A stretch of 64,000 nucleotides of DNA from JBKQHQ01 sp052148715 (GCA_052148715.1 JBKQHQ010000259.1:127282-191281); one strand, 5' to 3'; counted from the first letter of the stretch, positions 8,126 through 17,500 are shown. Made by a program: numbers and translations. The notes: a model not told the origin generated them from the letters alone.

Positions 8126-9001
8126 GTGCGTATCAGCACCGTCGTGATGATCGCGTTTGCCGTGGTGTTCGGCCTACTCGCCGTATTCGTTGCGCAAACT
8201 TGGCTCAACAATCAGGCCGAATTGCGCATGAAGAGCCTCGAGGCCCATAAACAGCCGGTGAATGCCCGCACGATCGTCGTTGCCAGCAAGCCGCTGCGCT
8301 TCGGCAACGAGGTCACGGCGCAAGCCTTGCGCGAAGTGCCGTGGCCGGAAGAGGCGCTGCCGAGCGGCGCCTTTGCCAGCACGGCCGATCTACTGACGGG
8401 CGGCAGGCGGGTCGTATTGACGGCCATCGAAGCGAATGAGCCGATCCTCGCCACAAAAATTACCGGCGCGGGACAACGGGCGACGTTGTCGGCGTTGCTG
8501 CACGAAGGAATGAAGGCCGTCACCATCCGCGTCAATGACGTCGAAGGCGTCGCCGGCTTCGTGCTTCCCGGCGATCGCGTCGATGTCATGCTGTCCCGGC
8601 CTGGCACGGCGCCGACCACCGACGTGGTCGTACAGGACGCGCGGGTGCTGGCGGTCGATCAGATCGCCGATGAACGCGTGGATAAACCGTCGGTCGTCAA
8701 GGCGGTCACCTTGGAAGTTGAGATCAACGCCGCGCAAAAAATCGCGCTTGCCGCCTTGGTCGGCAATCTATCGCTGGTGTTGCGCAAGGCCGGCGAGGCC
8801 ATGGCCGAGGTCACGCGGCGGGTCACGCTCCTGGATCTTCAGTCGCCGAGCCTAGCCATGGTGCGGGAACGCCCGAAGGGCAATGGCTCACTCGCGACGG
8901 TGACGGTCACGCGGGCGTCGACCAAGCAGGAATACAGCGTGCCGGCCGAAAAGGCCGACGGACATATTGCGGCATCCGCAGGGGAGCACGCGGGCTACTG
9001 A
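8126..9001 (+). CDS. cpaB: Flp pilus assembly protein CpaB (RcpC)
   Basis: A 291-residue protein with an N-terminal membrane anchor (STVVMIAFAVVFGLLAVFVAQ) followed by a SAF domain at about 50-110 (ARTIVVASKPLRFGNEVTAQAL...) and the RcpC/CpaB region (GFVLPGDRVDVMLSR, a hallmark). CpaB works in the periplasm with the secretin CpaC in tight-adherence (Flp) pilus biogenesis. It starts at GTG 8126 (MRISTVVMI) and heads the operon cpaB-cpaC-lipoprotein-cpaE-cpaF-tadB-tadC, with a 43-base gap to cpaC. Confidence 0.93.
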   Translation: MRISTVVMIAFAVVFGLLAVFVAQTWLNNQAELRMKSLEAHKQPVNARTIVVASKPLRFGNEVTAQALREVPWPEEALPSGAFASTADLLTGGRRVVLTAIEANEPILATKITGAGQRATLSALLHEGMKAVTIRVNDVEGVAGFVLPGDRVDVMLSRPGTAPTTDVVVQDARVLAVDQIADERVDKPSVVKAVTLEVEINAAQKIALAALVGNLSLVLRKAGEAMAEVTRRVTLLDLQSPSLAMVRERPKGNGSLATVTVTRASTKQEYSVPAEKADGHIAASAGEHAGY

Positions 9002-9044
9002 CCGGGGCATTGGCGAGCATTTGGGGAACAAGGGGGACGTGGAC

Positions 9045-10604
9045 ATGACAATCCGGATTAAGCGTCGCGGCGGAGGTACAAGGCATCGTCCATGTTCGCG
9101 TACGCTGCGGCTCGCGGCGATCACGCTGGCGGCGGTCGCGGCACTGATGTCGGCGGTGGGCCAAGCCCAGGCGCAGCACGTCGTGCAGATCAGCGGCGCT
9201 AAGCGCACGGCGATGGTGGAGGTTCCGGTCGGAAAGTCCGAGGATGTCCGCACCGACGCAAGCTTCGTCGACGTCATCGTCGGCAATCCGGATATCGCCG
9301 ACGTCAACCCATTGACCGACCGTTCATTATCCATTCTTGGCAGGAAGCCCGGCACCACGCGCGTGTCCGCCTATGGCGAGGGGAAGAAGCTGATCGGCGT
9401 GTTCGACGTCGAGGTGGCCTACGACACGAGCGTGCTGTCGGCGGAGATCAGGCGCCGCTTTCCGCATGCGGGGCTCAGGGTGTCGTCGGTCAACGGCCGC
9501 ATTCTGCTTTCCGGCACCGCGCCGGATGCGGTGACAGTCGATTTGGCAATGACGATCGCGAAGCAGTTCGTGCCGGACGTCATCAATTCGGTCGAGGTGC
9601 TGCAGGCGCAGCAAGTGATGCTCGAGGTGCGTTTCGTCGAGATATCGCGCACGGCGAGCCGCGAGCTTGGTGTCCAGTGGAACGTCTTCGGCAGCAGCAC
9701 GATCGTCAATACCGGATCGCAGCTGCCCGCCAGCCAGCTGCCCATTACGACCCCGGGCGGAGCCTTCCAGCAGCCGGGAACGACGGTCGGGGGGGCGAAT
9801 TTGGTCGGCAATGTGCCCATCTCGCCGGTCGTGGCCGGCGGCGTCCTATCGGGCACAGCGCCATTCGGATTTCTGGTCAGCCGGCTCGTCGGCGGCGCCA
9901 ATCCGATCGATGTACAGCTCAACGCGCTCGAGCAAAAAGGCGTCGCCCGCTCGCTTGCCGAGCCCAATTTAGTCGCCTTGTCCGGCGACACGGCAAGCTT
10001 TCTCGCCGGCGGTGAATATCCGATCCCGGTCCCAGGGTCGCTCGGCACGGTCACCATCGATTTCAAGAAATATGGTGTAGGCCTTGCGTTCACTCCGACC
10101 GTGCTCAGCCGCGGCCTCGTCAACCTGAAAATCGAGCCGGAGGTCAGCCAGCTCGACACCAGCCATCCGGTGACCATCGCCGGGATCTCGGTGCCGCCGC
10201 TGATCGTGCGGCGTGCCAGCACCACGCTCGAGCTGCGCGACGGCCAAAGCTTTGTTCTCGGCGGCATGCTGCAGACTGTTGGACAGAACAATTTGGAGCA
10301 GCTCCCATGGCTGGGCGACATCCCGGTGCTCGGCGCGCTCTTTCGCAGCGCCAGCTATCTGAAGAATGAGACGGATCTCGTGATCATCGTCACTCCGCAT
10401 ATCGTGGCGCCGATGCGGCCCGGAGACATGATCAAGACCCCGCTCGACAGCACGCTGCCGCCGAACGATCCGGACTTCTTCCTCATGGGCAAGACCGAGA
10501 TCACGCCGACCATGGCCCGCCTAGCGGCCAACGCCGACCGGCCCTTCGTCGGCCATGTACTGGATATGCCGAAAGGACAACCGCATGTCATGGTTCGTAA
10601 CTAG
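9045..10604 (+). CDS. cpaC: Flp pilus outer-membrane secretin CpaC (RcpA)
   Basis: A 519-residue secretin. It has a signal peptide (LRLAAITLAAVAALMSAVGQAQAQ), a pilus-specific N-terminal domain (VPVGKSEDVRTDASFVDVIV, NPDIADVNPLTDRSLSILG), a BON-like segment (GRILLSGTAPDA) and the type II/III secretin domain with VEVLQAQQVMLEVRFVEISR and the C-terminal core FVLGGMLQ...LPWLGDIPVLGALFRS. It forms the outer-membrane pore through which the Flp pilus emerges. ATG 9045 follows AAGGGGG; an in-frame ATG at 8967 overlaps cpaB and is unlikely. The 3' end overlaps the next gene by 20 bases. Confidence 0.95.
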   Translation: MTIRIKRRGGGTRHRPCSRTLRLAAITLAAVAALMSAVGQAQAQHVVQISGAKRTAMVEVPVGKSEDVRTDASFVDVIVGNPDIADVNPLTDRSLSILGRKPGTTRVSAYGEGKKLIGVFDVEVAYDTSVLSAEIRRRFPHAGLRVSSVNGRILLSGTAPDAVTVDLAMTIAKQFVPDVINSVEVLQAQQVMLEVRFVEISRTASRELGVQWNVFGSSTIVNTGSQLPASQLPITTPGGAFQQPGTTVGGANLVGNVPISPVVAGGVLSGTAPFGFLVSRLVGGANPIDVQLNALEQKGVARSLAEPNLVALSGDTASFLAGGEYPIPVPGSLGTVTIDFKKYGVGLAFTPTVLSRGLVNLKIEPEVSQLDTSHPVTIAGISVPPLIVRRASTTLELRDGQSFVLGGMLQTVGQNNLEQLPWLGDIPVLGALFRSASYLKNETDLVIIVTPHIVAPMRPGDMIKTPLDSTLPPNDPDFFLMGKTEITPTMARLAANADRPFVGHVLDMPKGQPHVMVRN

Positions 10605-10947
10605 CGTCCGCTTTGGGGCGGCTGGCCTGGTTGTTGCGCTCGGCGCGCTGAGCGGAGGCTGCTCCGATCTTTATCTCGACCGCCGCGACACGATTGCGCT
10701 GTCCGCGGGAGATGCGCTCGCCAGCGACAAGGCTGTGCAGATGATCGATCCGTGGCCGCCGAAGAGCGGCAACCGCAAGATTGCGTTCAATGGCCAAAGG
10801 ATGCAGGCGGCGATGGTGCGTTACCGGACTAATCGAGTGATTGAACCGCGGCCCCTGACAACGAACTCTGTGGTCCCGGCGGATGCGCAAACCCAAACGC
10901 CAACGGCGGCGGCAGCTGCGCCGTCGTCAACTCCGGCCGGGCAATAG
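10585..10947 (+). CDS. Small pilus-locus lipoprotein (CpaD-like position)
   Basis: A 120-residue protein with a signal peptide ending in the lipobox LSGGC (Cys about residue 26), so a predicted lipoprotein. The middle holds a conserved-looking segment (DALASDKAVQMIDPWPPKSGNRKIAFNG), and the tail is rich in Ala, Pro and Thr. It starts inside cpaC (20-base overlap, AAAGGA upstream) and precedes cpaE, the position of CpaD in other alphaproteobacterial tad loci, though it is shorter than Caulobacter CpaD. Role as a pilotin or secretin partner is inferred from position. Confidence 0.75.
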   Translation: MSWFVTSVRFGAAGLVVALGALSGGCSDLYLDRRDTIALSAGDALASDKAVQMIDPWPPKSGNRKIAFNGQRMQAAMVRYRTNRVIEPRPLTTNSVVPADAQTQTPTAAAAAPSSTPAGQ

Positions 10948-10981
10948 TGCGGCGCGGTGCCGAACGGAATGTGAGTCGCAC

Positions 10982-12199
10982 ATGAGAATCGGACCGGCTT
11001 CGACCAAGATCCGCGTGCATATGCTGACTGCCGACGCGGCCTTCGCCCAGTCCGTGACGGAGACGTTTACGACGAGCGGGCAGATCGACCTGCAAATGAT
11101 GCCCGGCACATTGGCATCGCTGGGCGAGACGTTTCCGGTCGACGGCGCCACCGTTGTGGTGATCGATCTTGATGCCGGCCAGGAAGACGAGCTGCAGGCG
11201 CTGCAGCGCCTGATCATCCGCATCGGCGCGTGGCCGCCGGTGGTCGTGCTCGCCCCGGCGTTCGACGGGGTCGTCGCCCGCCGGCTCATCCAAATGCGCG
11301 CGGCCGACTTTTTGGTCAAGCCGGTGTCGCCGCTCGAGCTCGCGCAGGCCTGCGCCCGCGTGGCGCAAGGCCCTATCTCCTCGGCAACGACTGATGCGCA
11401 AATCTATACGTTCCTGCCCGCGGTCGGCGGAGCCGGGGTCACCACGATCGCGGTGCAGACGGCGATGTTGCTGCTCAATAGCGGGCAGCGCGAAAAGACC
11501 TCGACCTGCCTGGTTGATCTCGACTTTCAGCACGGGGCCTGCGCCGACTACTTGGACCTGGAGCCGCGGCTCAATCTCGGCGAGATCGAACCGCGTCCGG
11601 AGCGTCTCGACCGGCAATTGCTCGAGGTGATGCTGTCGCATCATTCCTCCGGGCTCGCCGTTATTGCCGCACCGAACCGGCCGGCGGAGATGCGCTCTTT
11701 TGATCCCGACGTGGTGACGCGACTGCTTGATCTCGTGTCGACCCATTTCGACTACGTCGTGTTTGATATGCCGCGCACCTGGTTTTCCTGGACCGACAGC
11801 GTGCTCCTCGGCTCGAACCGCTTGTTCGTCGTCTGCGAAACGACGGTTCCCGGATTGCGTCATGCCAAGCAGCTCGTCGCCGCCATTCGCGAGCGGCTGG
11901 GGGAAGGGACGCAGCCGCAAGTGATCGTCAACCGCTTCGAGCAGCGAATGTTCTCGGCCGGTTTGCGGCGCAGCGATATCGTGCAGGCGCTCGGCGATGA
12001 TTTCGTCGCCGCCATTCCCAACAACTACGCGCTGGTGCGCGAGGCGATCGACCGCGGGGTGCCGCTCGACGACGTGAAGCCGGGGAACAGGATCACGCAG
12101 CAACTCAAGAAGCTGATCGCCCCGCAAGTTGCCGCCAAATCGGCACAAGCCCAAGAAGCCGCCCCGCACAAGAAATTCAAGCCCTCGTTCGCCCGATGA
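10982..12199 (+). CDS. cpaE: Pilus assembly ATPase-like protein CpaE (TadZ)
   Basis: A 405-residue protein: an N-terminal response-regulator-like domain without a clear phosphorylation site (about 8-120), then a MinD/ParA-like domain. The P-loop region is degenerate, PAVGGAGVTTIAVQTAMLL, lacking the lysine of a standard deviant Walker A (GGxGKTT); VDLDFQHGACADYLDLEP resembles the switch region. CpaE/TadZ localises the Tad machine at the pole or membrane. ATG 10982 is the start after the preceding lipoprotein gene (34-base gap). The loss of the Walker lysine suggests little or no ATP hydrolysis. Confidence 0.9.
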   Translation: MRIGPASTKIRVHMLTADAAFAQSVTETFTTSGQIDLQMMPGTLASLGETFPVDGATVVVIDLDAGQEDELQALQRLIIRIGAWPPVVVLAPAFDGVVARRLIQMRAADFLVKPVSPLELAQACARVAQGPISSATTDAQIYTFLPAVGGAGVTTIAVQTAMLLLNSGQREKTSTCLVDLDFQHGACADYLDLEPRLNLGEIEPRPERLDRQLLEVMLSHHSSGLAVIAAPNRPAEMRSFDPDVVTRLLDLVSTHFDYVVFDMPRTWFSWTDSVLLGSNRLFVVCETTVPGLRHAKQLVAAIRERLGEGTQPQVIVNRFEQRMFSAGLRRSDIVQALGDDFVAAIPNNYALVREAIDRGVPLDDVKPGNRITQQLKKLIAPQVAAKSAQAQEAAPHKKFKPSFAR

Positions 12200-12234
12200 G
12201 AAGCGGCTGAGCAGGCGTCGATGCGTAGCAGAGC

Positions 12235-13683
12235 ATGAGCAAGGGAGCAGGATTGAGCGGTCGGTTCACGGCGCGGCGCGCTGCCGTGCCTGATCTCGTG
12301 CCGACGATCGAAGAGCCGTCGGCGCTCGACGGCGTCTCCTGGACCGTATTTCCGGAGCAGCCTTCGGAGCCCGCGTCGGCAAATGCCGGCGCCAACGCCA
12401 ATCCGCTCCTCAGCGATAAACTGCTCGACGCCAAGGTGCGGTTGCACCGTCGGCTGATCGAGGAAATCAATCTGTCGGCGCTGGAGAAGCTGCCCGAGGA
12501 AGAGATTCGGCACCACATTCAACAACTGGTAACGCAGTATATTTTGGTCGAGCGGTTGGCGCTGAACGCGCAAGAGCTGGCCGATTTCGTGTCCGAGATC
12601 CTCGACGAGATGACGGGGCTCGGCCCCCTTGAGCCGTTGCTCAAGGACCCTGGCATCAGCGATATTTTGATCAACGGCCACGAATGCGTGTACGTGGAGC
12701 GCGGCGGCATGCTCGAGCCCACCGCCGTGCGCTTCAAGGACGAGGCGCACCTGCTGCGCATCGTCAACAAGATCGTCTCCGCGGTCGGCCGCCGGGTGGA
12801 CGAATCGCATCCGATGTGCGACGCGCGGTTGCTCGACGGCTCGCGCGTGAACGTCGCCGTGCGCCCGATCGCGGTCGACGGCCCGCTGATGTCGATCCGG
12901 AAATTTTCCAAGAAGCCGTTCAACCTCAACCGGCTGGTCGAGATCGGCGCGCTTCGCCCGCCGATGGCCGAGGTCCTGGCAGCCGCCGTGAAGGCGCGTG
13001 TCACGCTGATCATCTCCGGCGGCACCGGCTCGGGCAAGACGACGATGCTCAATGCGCTGTCGGCTTTCATTTCGGAGAAGGAGCGCCTGCTGACGATCGA
13101 GGACGCGGCCGAGCTGCAGCTGCAGCAGCCCCACGTCGGGCGGATGGAGACGCGGCCGCCGAATACGGAAGGCAAGGGTGAGATCCGCCAACGCGAGCTC
13201 GTCAAGAACGCGCTGCGCATGCGTCCCGATCGCATCATCCTCGGTGAGTGCCGTGGCGAGGAAGCCTTCGACATGCTGCAGGCGATGAATACCGGCCATG
13301 AAGGGTCGATGGCGACCATCCACGCCAACGCCCCGCGTGAGGCGGTTTCCCGCCTCGAGCAAATGATCGGCATGGCCGGCTTGCCGATGACCATCGCCAG
13401 CATCCGCGGCCAGATCGCCGCCGCCATCCGCGTCATCGTGCAGCTGCAGCGTTTGGCCGACGGCAAGCGCCGCGTCACCAGCATCGCCGAGATCACGGGT
13501 CTCGAAGGCGACATCATCCAGATGCAAGAGATCTATAAATTCGTCCGCAGCGGCACCGCGGCGGATGGAAGCGTGCAGGGTCACTTTCAGGCGACCGGCG
13601 TGCGGCCGCGCTTCCTGAACGATCTCATCGCGCACGGCATCAAGATCCCGGGCACCTATTTCGATCCCGGGCAACCGCTCTGA
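12235..13683 (+). CDS. cpaF: Tad pilus secretion ATPase CpaF (TadA)
   Basis: A 482-residue type II/IV secretion ATPase that powers Flp pilus assembly at the inner membrane. The N-terminal region (about 70-240) contains EMTGLGPLEPLL and SDILINGHECVYVERGG, diagnostic of CpaF. Walker A is SGGTGSGKTT (about 261-270), the Asp box is LTIEDAAELQL, Walker B is RIILGECRGEEAFDMLQAM and the His box is GSMATIHANAPREA. The hexameric ATPase core is intact. It follows cpaE by 35 bases and is followed five bases later by tadB. Confidence 0.96.
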   Translation: MSKGAGLSGRFTARRAAVPDLVPTIEEPSALDGVSWTVFPEQPSEPASANAGANANPLLSDKLLDAKVRLHRRLIEEINLSALEKLPEEEIRHHIQQLVTQYILVERLALNAQELADFVSEILDEMTGLGPLEPLLKDPGISDILINGHECVYVERGGMLEPTAVRFKDEAHLLRIVNKIVSAVGRRVDESHPMCDARLLDGSRVNVAVRPIAVDGPLMSIRKFSKKPFNLNRLVEIGALRPPMAEVLAAAVKARVTLIISGGTGSGKTTMLNALSAFISEKERLLTIEDAAELQLQQPHVGRMETRPPNTEGKGEIRQRELVKNALRMRPDRIILGECRGEEAFDMLQAMNTGHEGSMATIHANAPREAVSRLEQMIGMAGLPMTIASIRGQIAAAIRVIVQLQRLADGKRRVTSIAEITGLEGDIIQMQEIYKFVRSGTAADGSVQGHFQATGVRPRFLNDLIAHGIKIPGTYFDPGQPL

Positions 13684-13688
13684 ACGCC

Positions 13689-14654
13689 ATGCCCGAATTC
13701 GATTCGATCTATCTCGTCTATTTGTTCGTGGCGGTCTCGGCCGGGCTGTTCGTCGAGGGCATTTATCTGCTGTTCTTCACGAAATCTTCCTACCGCAAGA
13801 ACATCAATCGCCGCCTGGAAGTGATGCGGGACAAGAAGGATCGCGAAAGCATCCTCATCGAGCTGCGGCGGGAGCGCGGATTGACCAGCAGCGGCGACTA
13901 TCGCCTGCCGATCATCGCGTTGAACAAGCTCGTGCTGCAATCCGGCCTGACGATCGGCTTCTCCAAGCTCGCCGTGTTCGTGGCGCTCGGCGCCGCGGTT
14001 GCTTTCGCGGCCATGGTGCTGCTGCGCGGCAACTTTCGCGAAGCGCTGCTGGTGGGGCTGTTCTGCCTCACGATTGCCCCCTACCTGCTGCTGCGAATCA
14101 TGCGCCGGCGCCGGCAGAATGCGTTCGGGGCGCAATTCGCCGATGCGCTCGATGTCATCGTGCGAAGCCTGCGGGCGGGCCATCCGGTGCCGATCGCGAT
14201 CAGCATGGTGGCGCGCGAGATGCCCGATCCGGTGGGCAGCGAGTTCGGCATGGTCTCAGATGAGATCACCTACGGGGCCGACCTCGAGACGGCAATGCGC
14301 AACCTCTATTTTCGCATCGGCCAAGACGATTTGCCGCTGTTCGTGACGGCGGTCGCGATTCAGGGCTCGACGGGCGGCAATCTGGGCGAAATCCTGCAGA
14401 ACCTGTCCTCTGTCATTCGCCTACGCTTCAAGATGCGCCGCAAGGTGCGCGCGCTCGCCGCTGAAGGGCGCGCATCGGCCATGATCCTTTCTGCGCTGCC
14501 GATCGGCATTTTCATCGCCATCCAGTTCGTCTCGCCCGAGTTTTATGCGAACGTGTGGAACGAGGAAATCACCAAGCTGGCGCTTGGCATTGCCGGCACC
14601 TGGATGCTGATCGGCAATTTCATCATGTTCCGCATGGTGAATTTCAGGATTTGA
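13689..14654 (+). CDS. tadB: Flp pilus inner-membrane protein TadB
   Basis: A 321-residue inner-membrane platform protein with a GspF (T2SSF) domain. Hydrophobic segments lie near residues 8-30, 95-140, 258-280 and 290-315. The cytoplasmic four-helix domain contains FADALDVIVRSLRAGHPVPIAISMVAREM and GGNLGEILQNLSSVIRLRFKMRRKVRALAAEGR, both typical of TadB. It pairs with TadC to form the membrane platform on which CpaF acts. Near-zero spacing to its neighbours supports co-translation. Confidence 0.94.
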   Translation: MPEFDSIYLVYLFVAVSAGLFVEGIYLLFFTKSSYRKNINRRLEVMRDKKDRESILIELRRERGLTSSGDYRLPIIALNKLVLQSGLTIGFSKLAVFVALGAAVAFAAMVLLRGNFREALLVGLFCLTIAPYLLLRIMRRRRQNAFGAQFADALDVIVRSLRAGHPVPIAISMVAREMPDPVGSEFGMVSDEITYGADLETAMRNLYFRIGQDDLPLFVTAVAIQGSTGGNLGEILQNLSSVIRLRFKMRRKVRALAAEGRASAMILSALPIGIFIAIQFVSPEFYANVWNEEITKLALGIAGTWMLIGNFIMFRMVNFRI

Positions 14655-14656
14655 CG

Positions 14657-15628
14657 ATGGACAGCGTCTTCTCGGTCCTGTTCGGGGTGTTCGGCGACGG
14701 TTCGGCGGCGATCCTCGGCCTGTTGGTGTTTCTGGCAGTCGGTACCCTCACCTTCTGCCTTATGACGACGTTGCGGGTGCGCGGTGCCGTCAAACGGCGC
14801 GCCGCCGGGATCACGCTCGATGAGACGCAGCGGTCGGGTCAGAACGCGCGGTCGCTGCGGCATTCGAGCCTCAAGGCGGTGCAGAGGCTGCTTGAATATA
14901 CGACCAAGCACTACTCGGGGGCCGACGGCGACAACATGCGTGTGCTGCGCCGACGCTTAGTGCAAGCCGGGATCTACGACCCGCGCGCGATCGGCTATTT
15001 CTTTCTTGCCCGCATCGCGTTGGCCGCGGGTCTCGCGGGCGCAACCTTCGTCATGGTTCCGACCCTGTGGGCGATTCACGGCACAGTCTTTTGGATGTTC
15101 GTTGCCGCGGCGGCGTTGCTCGGTTATGTCGTGCCGAGCATTTACATCGACAAACGCATCAAGACGCGCCAGAACGAGCACCGGTCGGGATTTCCGGATT
15201 TCATGGATCTTCTGGTCGTATGCGCTGAATCGGGGCTCAGCATGGAGGCGTCGTTAACGCGGGTCGGCTCGGAGCTCGGCGATTCCTACCCTTCGCTCAG
15301 CGCCAACATTCACATGACCAACCTCGAGATTCGCGCCGGTCGCACCGTATCCGAGGCGCTCGAGCATTTCGCGGACCGGCTGGGTCTCGAAGAGGCGCGC
15401 TCGTTCGCAACCCTGATCCAACAATCGGACGAGATCGGTTCGAGCATCACCGATGCGCTGCGCGTCTACAGCGATGATATGCGGCACAAGCGGCTGTCGC
15501 GCGCCGAGGAGAAGGCCTATGCGTTGCCGGCGAAGCTCACGCTGCCGATGATGATCTGCATCTTCCCGGTTCTGTTCGTCGTGATACTTCTGCCGGTCAT
15601 TGTCCGGGTGACGCTCCACAAGTTCTGA
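14657..15628 (+). CDS. tadC: Flp pilus inner-membrane protein TadC
   Basis: A 323-residue T2SSF-domain protein, the second half of the inner-membrane platform. It starts MDSVFSVLFGVFGDGSAAIL two bases after the tadB stop. Typical features are HRSGFPDFMDLLVVCAESGLSMEASLTRVG and LIQQSDEIGSSITDALRVYSDDMRHKR, with hydrophobic segments near 15-40, 115-160 and 295-320. It ends the tightly packed part of the tad operon; tadD follows after 201 bases. Confidence 0.94.
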   Translation: MDSVFSVLFGVFGDGSAAILGLLVFLAVGTLTFCLMTTLRVRGAVKRRAAGITLDETQRSGQNARSLRHSSLKAVQRLLEYTTKHYSGADGDNMRVLRRRLVQAGIYDPRAIGYFFLARIALAAGLAGATFVMVPTLWAIHGTVFWMFVAAAALLGYVVPSIYIDKRIKTRQNEHRSGFPDFMDLLVVCAESGLSMEASLTRVGSELGDSYPSLSANIHMTNLEIRAGRTVSEALEHFADRLGLEEARSFATLIQQSDEIGSSITDALRVYSDDMRHKRLSRAEEKAYALPAKLTLPMMICIFPVLFVVILLPVIVRVTLHKF

Positions 15629-15745
15629 TCCGGCTGTCGCCGACCGGCATCGGCTCTCTGTTAATACTTCTTAAGGACGCACGGCCGCCGGGCGGGGCCG
15701 GCGAGGAAATCTTAACCCTCCTCGCATAGGGTCAGATGTCCGGTT

Positions 15746-15769
15746 TTTTCCGATCTTTTCATCGGAAAA
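15746..15769. repeat. Perfect inverted repeat between tadC and tadD
   Basis: TTTTCCGAT (15746-15754) and ATCGGAAAA (15761-15769) form a nine-base perfect stem around a six-base loop. It sits in the only long gap of the tad locus, 61 bases before tadD. It could attenuate transcription into tadD, mark an operator for a separate tadD promoter, or be an RNA processing site. Confidence 0.4.
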
Positions 15770-15829
15770 TCGCGCGCGTGCGCTTGCCCGGAGGGACGAA
15801 CCGATCGCTTCGCAGGCCAGAGCGCGCCG

Positions 15830-16411
15830 ATGAGTTGCAAGGTAGCTCGAGTTCTTGCTTTGGCAGCCGTCGGCTTGGTGTGGCTGGCCGGCTGCGATAG
15901 CTTCAAGACCTACGACCTTTTGGGCCAAAAGGGCTCCGATACTGCTGCCGCTCCCGCCGCCGATCCGGCCACCACTGGATCAATCACGCCGCCGGCCGAA
16001 GCCACGGCCAAAGAAGCGCCGGGACTGCTCGGCAGCGAGCCCGGTGACGATCTGAGCCTCGGCAAGAAGCACTTTCGTGCCGGGGATTACGGTCTCGCCG
16101 AAAAGTATTTCCGCCGCGCGGTCGAGACCCATCCCAAAGACGCGGAAGCTTGGCTCGATCTCGCCGCGGCCTACGACCGTCTGCGTCGTTTCGACCTCGC
16201 TGACCGAGCCTACACCGAGTCGACCCATATCGTCGGGCCCACAGTGCAGATCCTCAACAATCAGGGTTTCTCCTATCTGCTGCGCGGGGACTACAGCCGC
16301 GCGCGCGAAAAGCTCTTGGCGGCGCGGGCGGCGGACCCGCAGGATCCGCACGCCAAGGCCAATCTGCGGCTGCTCGAGGACAGCCTCCACAGGGGCAAAG
16401 CCGTCGAATGA
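15830..16411 (+). CDS. tadD: Tetratricopeptide-repeat lipoprotein TadD
   Basis: A 193-residue lipoprotein with signal peptide and lipobox WLAGC (Cys 22), an Ala/Pro-rich linker, then tetratricopeptide repeats from about residue 75: KKHFRAGDYGLAEKYFRRAVETHP, EAWLDLAAAYDRLRRFDLADRAY and NNQGFSYLLRGDYSRAREKL. TadD is thought to act as a pilotin-like periplasmic partner of the Tad secretin. It lies on the same strand as the tad operon but 201 bases downstream, with an inverted repeat in the gap, so it may have its own promoter. Confidence 0.9.
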   Translation: MSCKVARVLALAAVGLVWLAGCDSFKTYDLLGQKGSDTAAAPAADPATTGSITPPAEATAKEAPGLLGSEPGDDLSLGKKHFRAGDYGLAEKYFRRAVETHPKDAEAWLDLAAAYDRLRRFDLADRAYTESTHIVGPTVQILNNQGFSYLLRGDYSRAREKLLAARAADPQDPHAKANLRLLEDSLHRGKAVE

Positions 16412-16467
16412 CGAATGGGGCGAGGCCCGAATTTCGCAAGGCACTCGTCACCACCGGCAGGACAGAG

Positions 16468-17436
16468 TTAGGGGATCAGAATTATTTTGCCCGCGGTGCC
16501 GCGCGCCTCGAGGGCGCGATGCGCGTCGCCCGCGCTTTCCAGGGGAAGGCGCATCTCGATGCGCTGTCGAAGCAACCCATTTCCAAGCCAGGTGAAGATG
16601 TCGGCGCAGCGCTCGAGCAATTGGCATCGGTCGGTGACGTAGTGGTCGAGCCCGGTGCGGGTCAGGTACACCGATCCCGCGTGTAACAGCCGGCGCACGT
16701 CGATCGGCGGCACCAGACCGCTCGCTTCGCCATAGAGGACCAGCAAACCCCGGCGCTTCAGCGAGGCCAGGCTGCGCTCGAAGGTCTCGAGCCCGACGGC
16801 ATCGAACACGACATCGACGCCATTTCCGTCTGTCAACCGTTTCGCCTCTGCCGCGAAGTCGTGTTGCGTGTAGTTCACGATGTGGTCGGCGCCCGCCGCG
16901 TGCGCGACCGCGCGCTTGGCGTCGGCCGATACCGTGCCGAGCACGCGTGCGCCGCGGATCTTGGCCACCTGGCACAAGAGCGCGCCGACGCCGCCCGCGG
17001 CGGAATGCACGATGCAGACGTCGTCGGGCCCGAGCTCATAGCTCGAACAGCCGAGGTAGTGCGCGGTCAGCGCCTGATAGATCGTGGCGGCGGCCGTCTC
17101 GAAATCCACGCGCTCCGGCAGCGGCGCCAGCCGCGACACCGGCACCAGCGCATGCGTGGCGTATGAACCGGGCGCCAGGATCCACGCCACGCGATCGCCG
17201 ACGCTCACGCCTGTTACATCGGGCCCGACCGCTTGGACTACGCCCGCCCCCTCGGTGCCAAGCGCGATCGGGAGCGGGCGCGTATAGAGGCCGCTGCGGA
17301 TCTGGGTGTCGAAGAAGTTGACCCCCGCTGCCTTCACTTGGACCAGAACCTGACCCGGCCCGGGGCTTGGAGCATCGGCCTCCGTCAGCCGCAGGACCTC
17401 CGGGCCTCCGTGCTCCTCGATCCTGATTACCTGCAT
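16468..17436 (-). CDS. Quinone oxidoreductase, MDR family (second copy)
   Basis: A 322-residue zinc-free MDR protein close to E. coli QorA: MQVIRIEEHGGPEVLRL at the start, AAGVNFFDTQIRSGLY and PLPIALGTEGAGVV in the catalytic domain, and VCIVHSAAGGVGALLCQVAK (AAGGVG, the NADPH loop) near residues 137-155. It ends TAGKIILIP as expected. I took ATG 17436, with GATGGGGATGGG upstream; a TTG at 17454 is also in frame. It converges on tadD. It should reduce quinones or alkenals with NADPH in the cytoplasm. Confidence 0.92.
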   Translation of the reverse strand: MQVIRIEEHGGPEVLRLTEADAPSPGPGQVLVQVKAAGVNFFDTQIRSGLYTRPLPIALGTEGAGVVQAVGPDVTGVSVGDRVAWILAPGSYATHALVPVSRLAPLPERVDFETAAATIYQALTAHYLGCSSYELGPDDVCIVHSAAGGVGALLCQVAKIRGARVLGTVSADAKRAVAHAAGADHIVNYTQHDFAAEAKRLTDGNGVDVVFDAVGLETFERSLASLKRRGLLVLYGEASGLVPPIDVRRLLHAGSVYLTRTGLDHYVTDRCQLLERCADIFTWLGNGLLRQRIEMRLPLESAGDAHRALEARGTAGKIILIP

Positions 17437-17500
17437 CCCATCCCCATCGGACAAGGCTCGGCATCGAACCCTGGCGAGCCAGGCGGACCGTGCATCGCTA

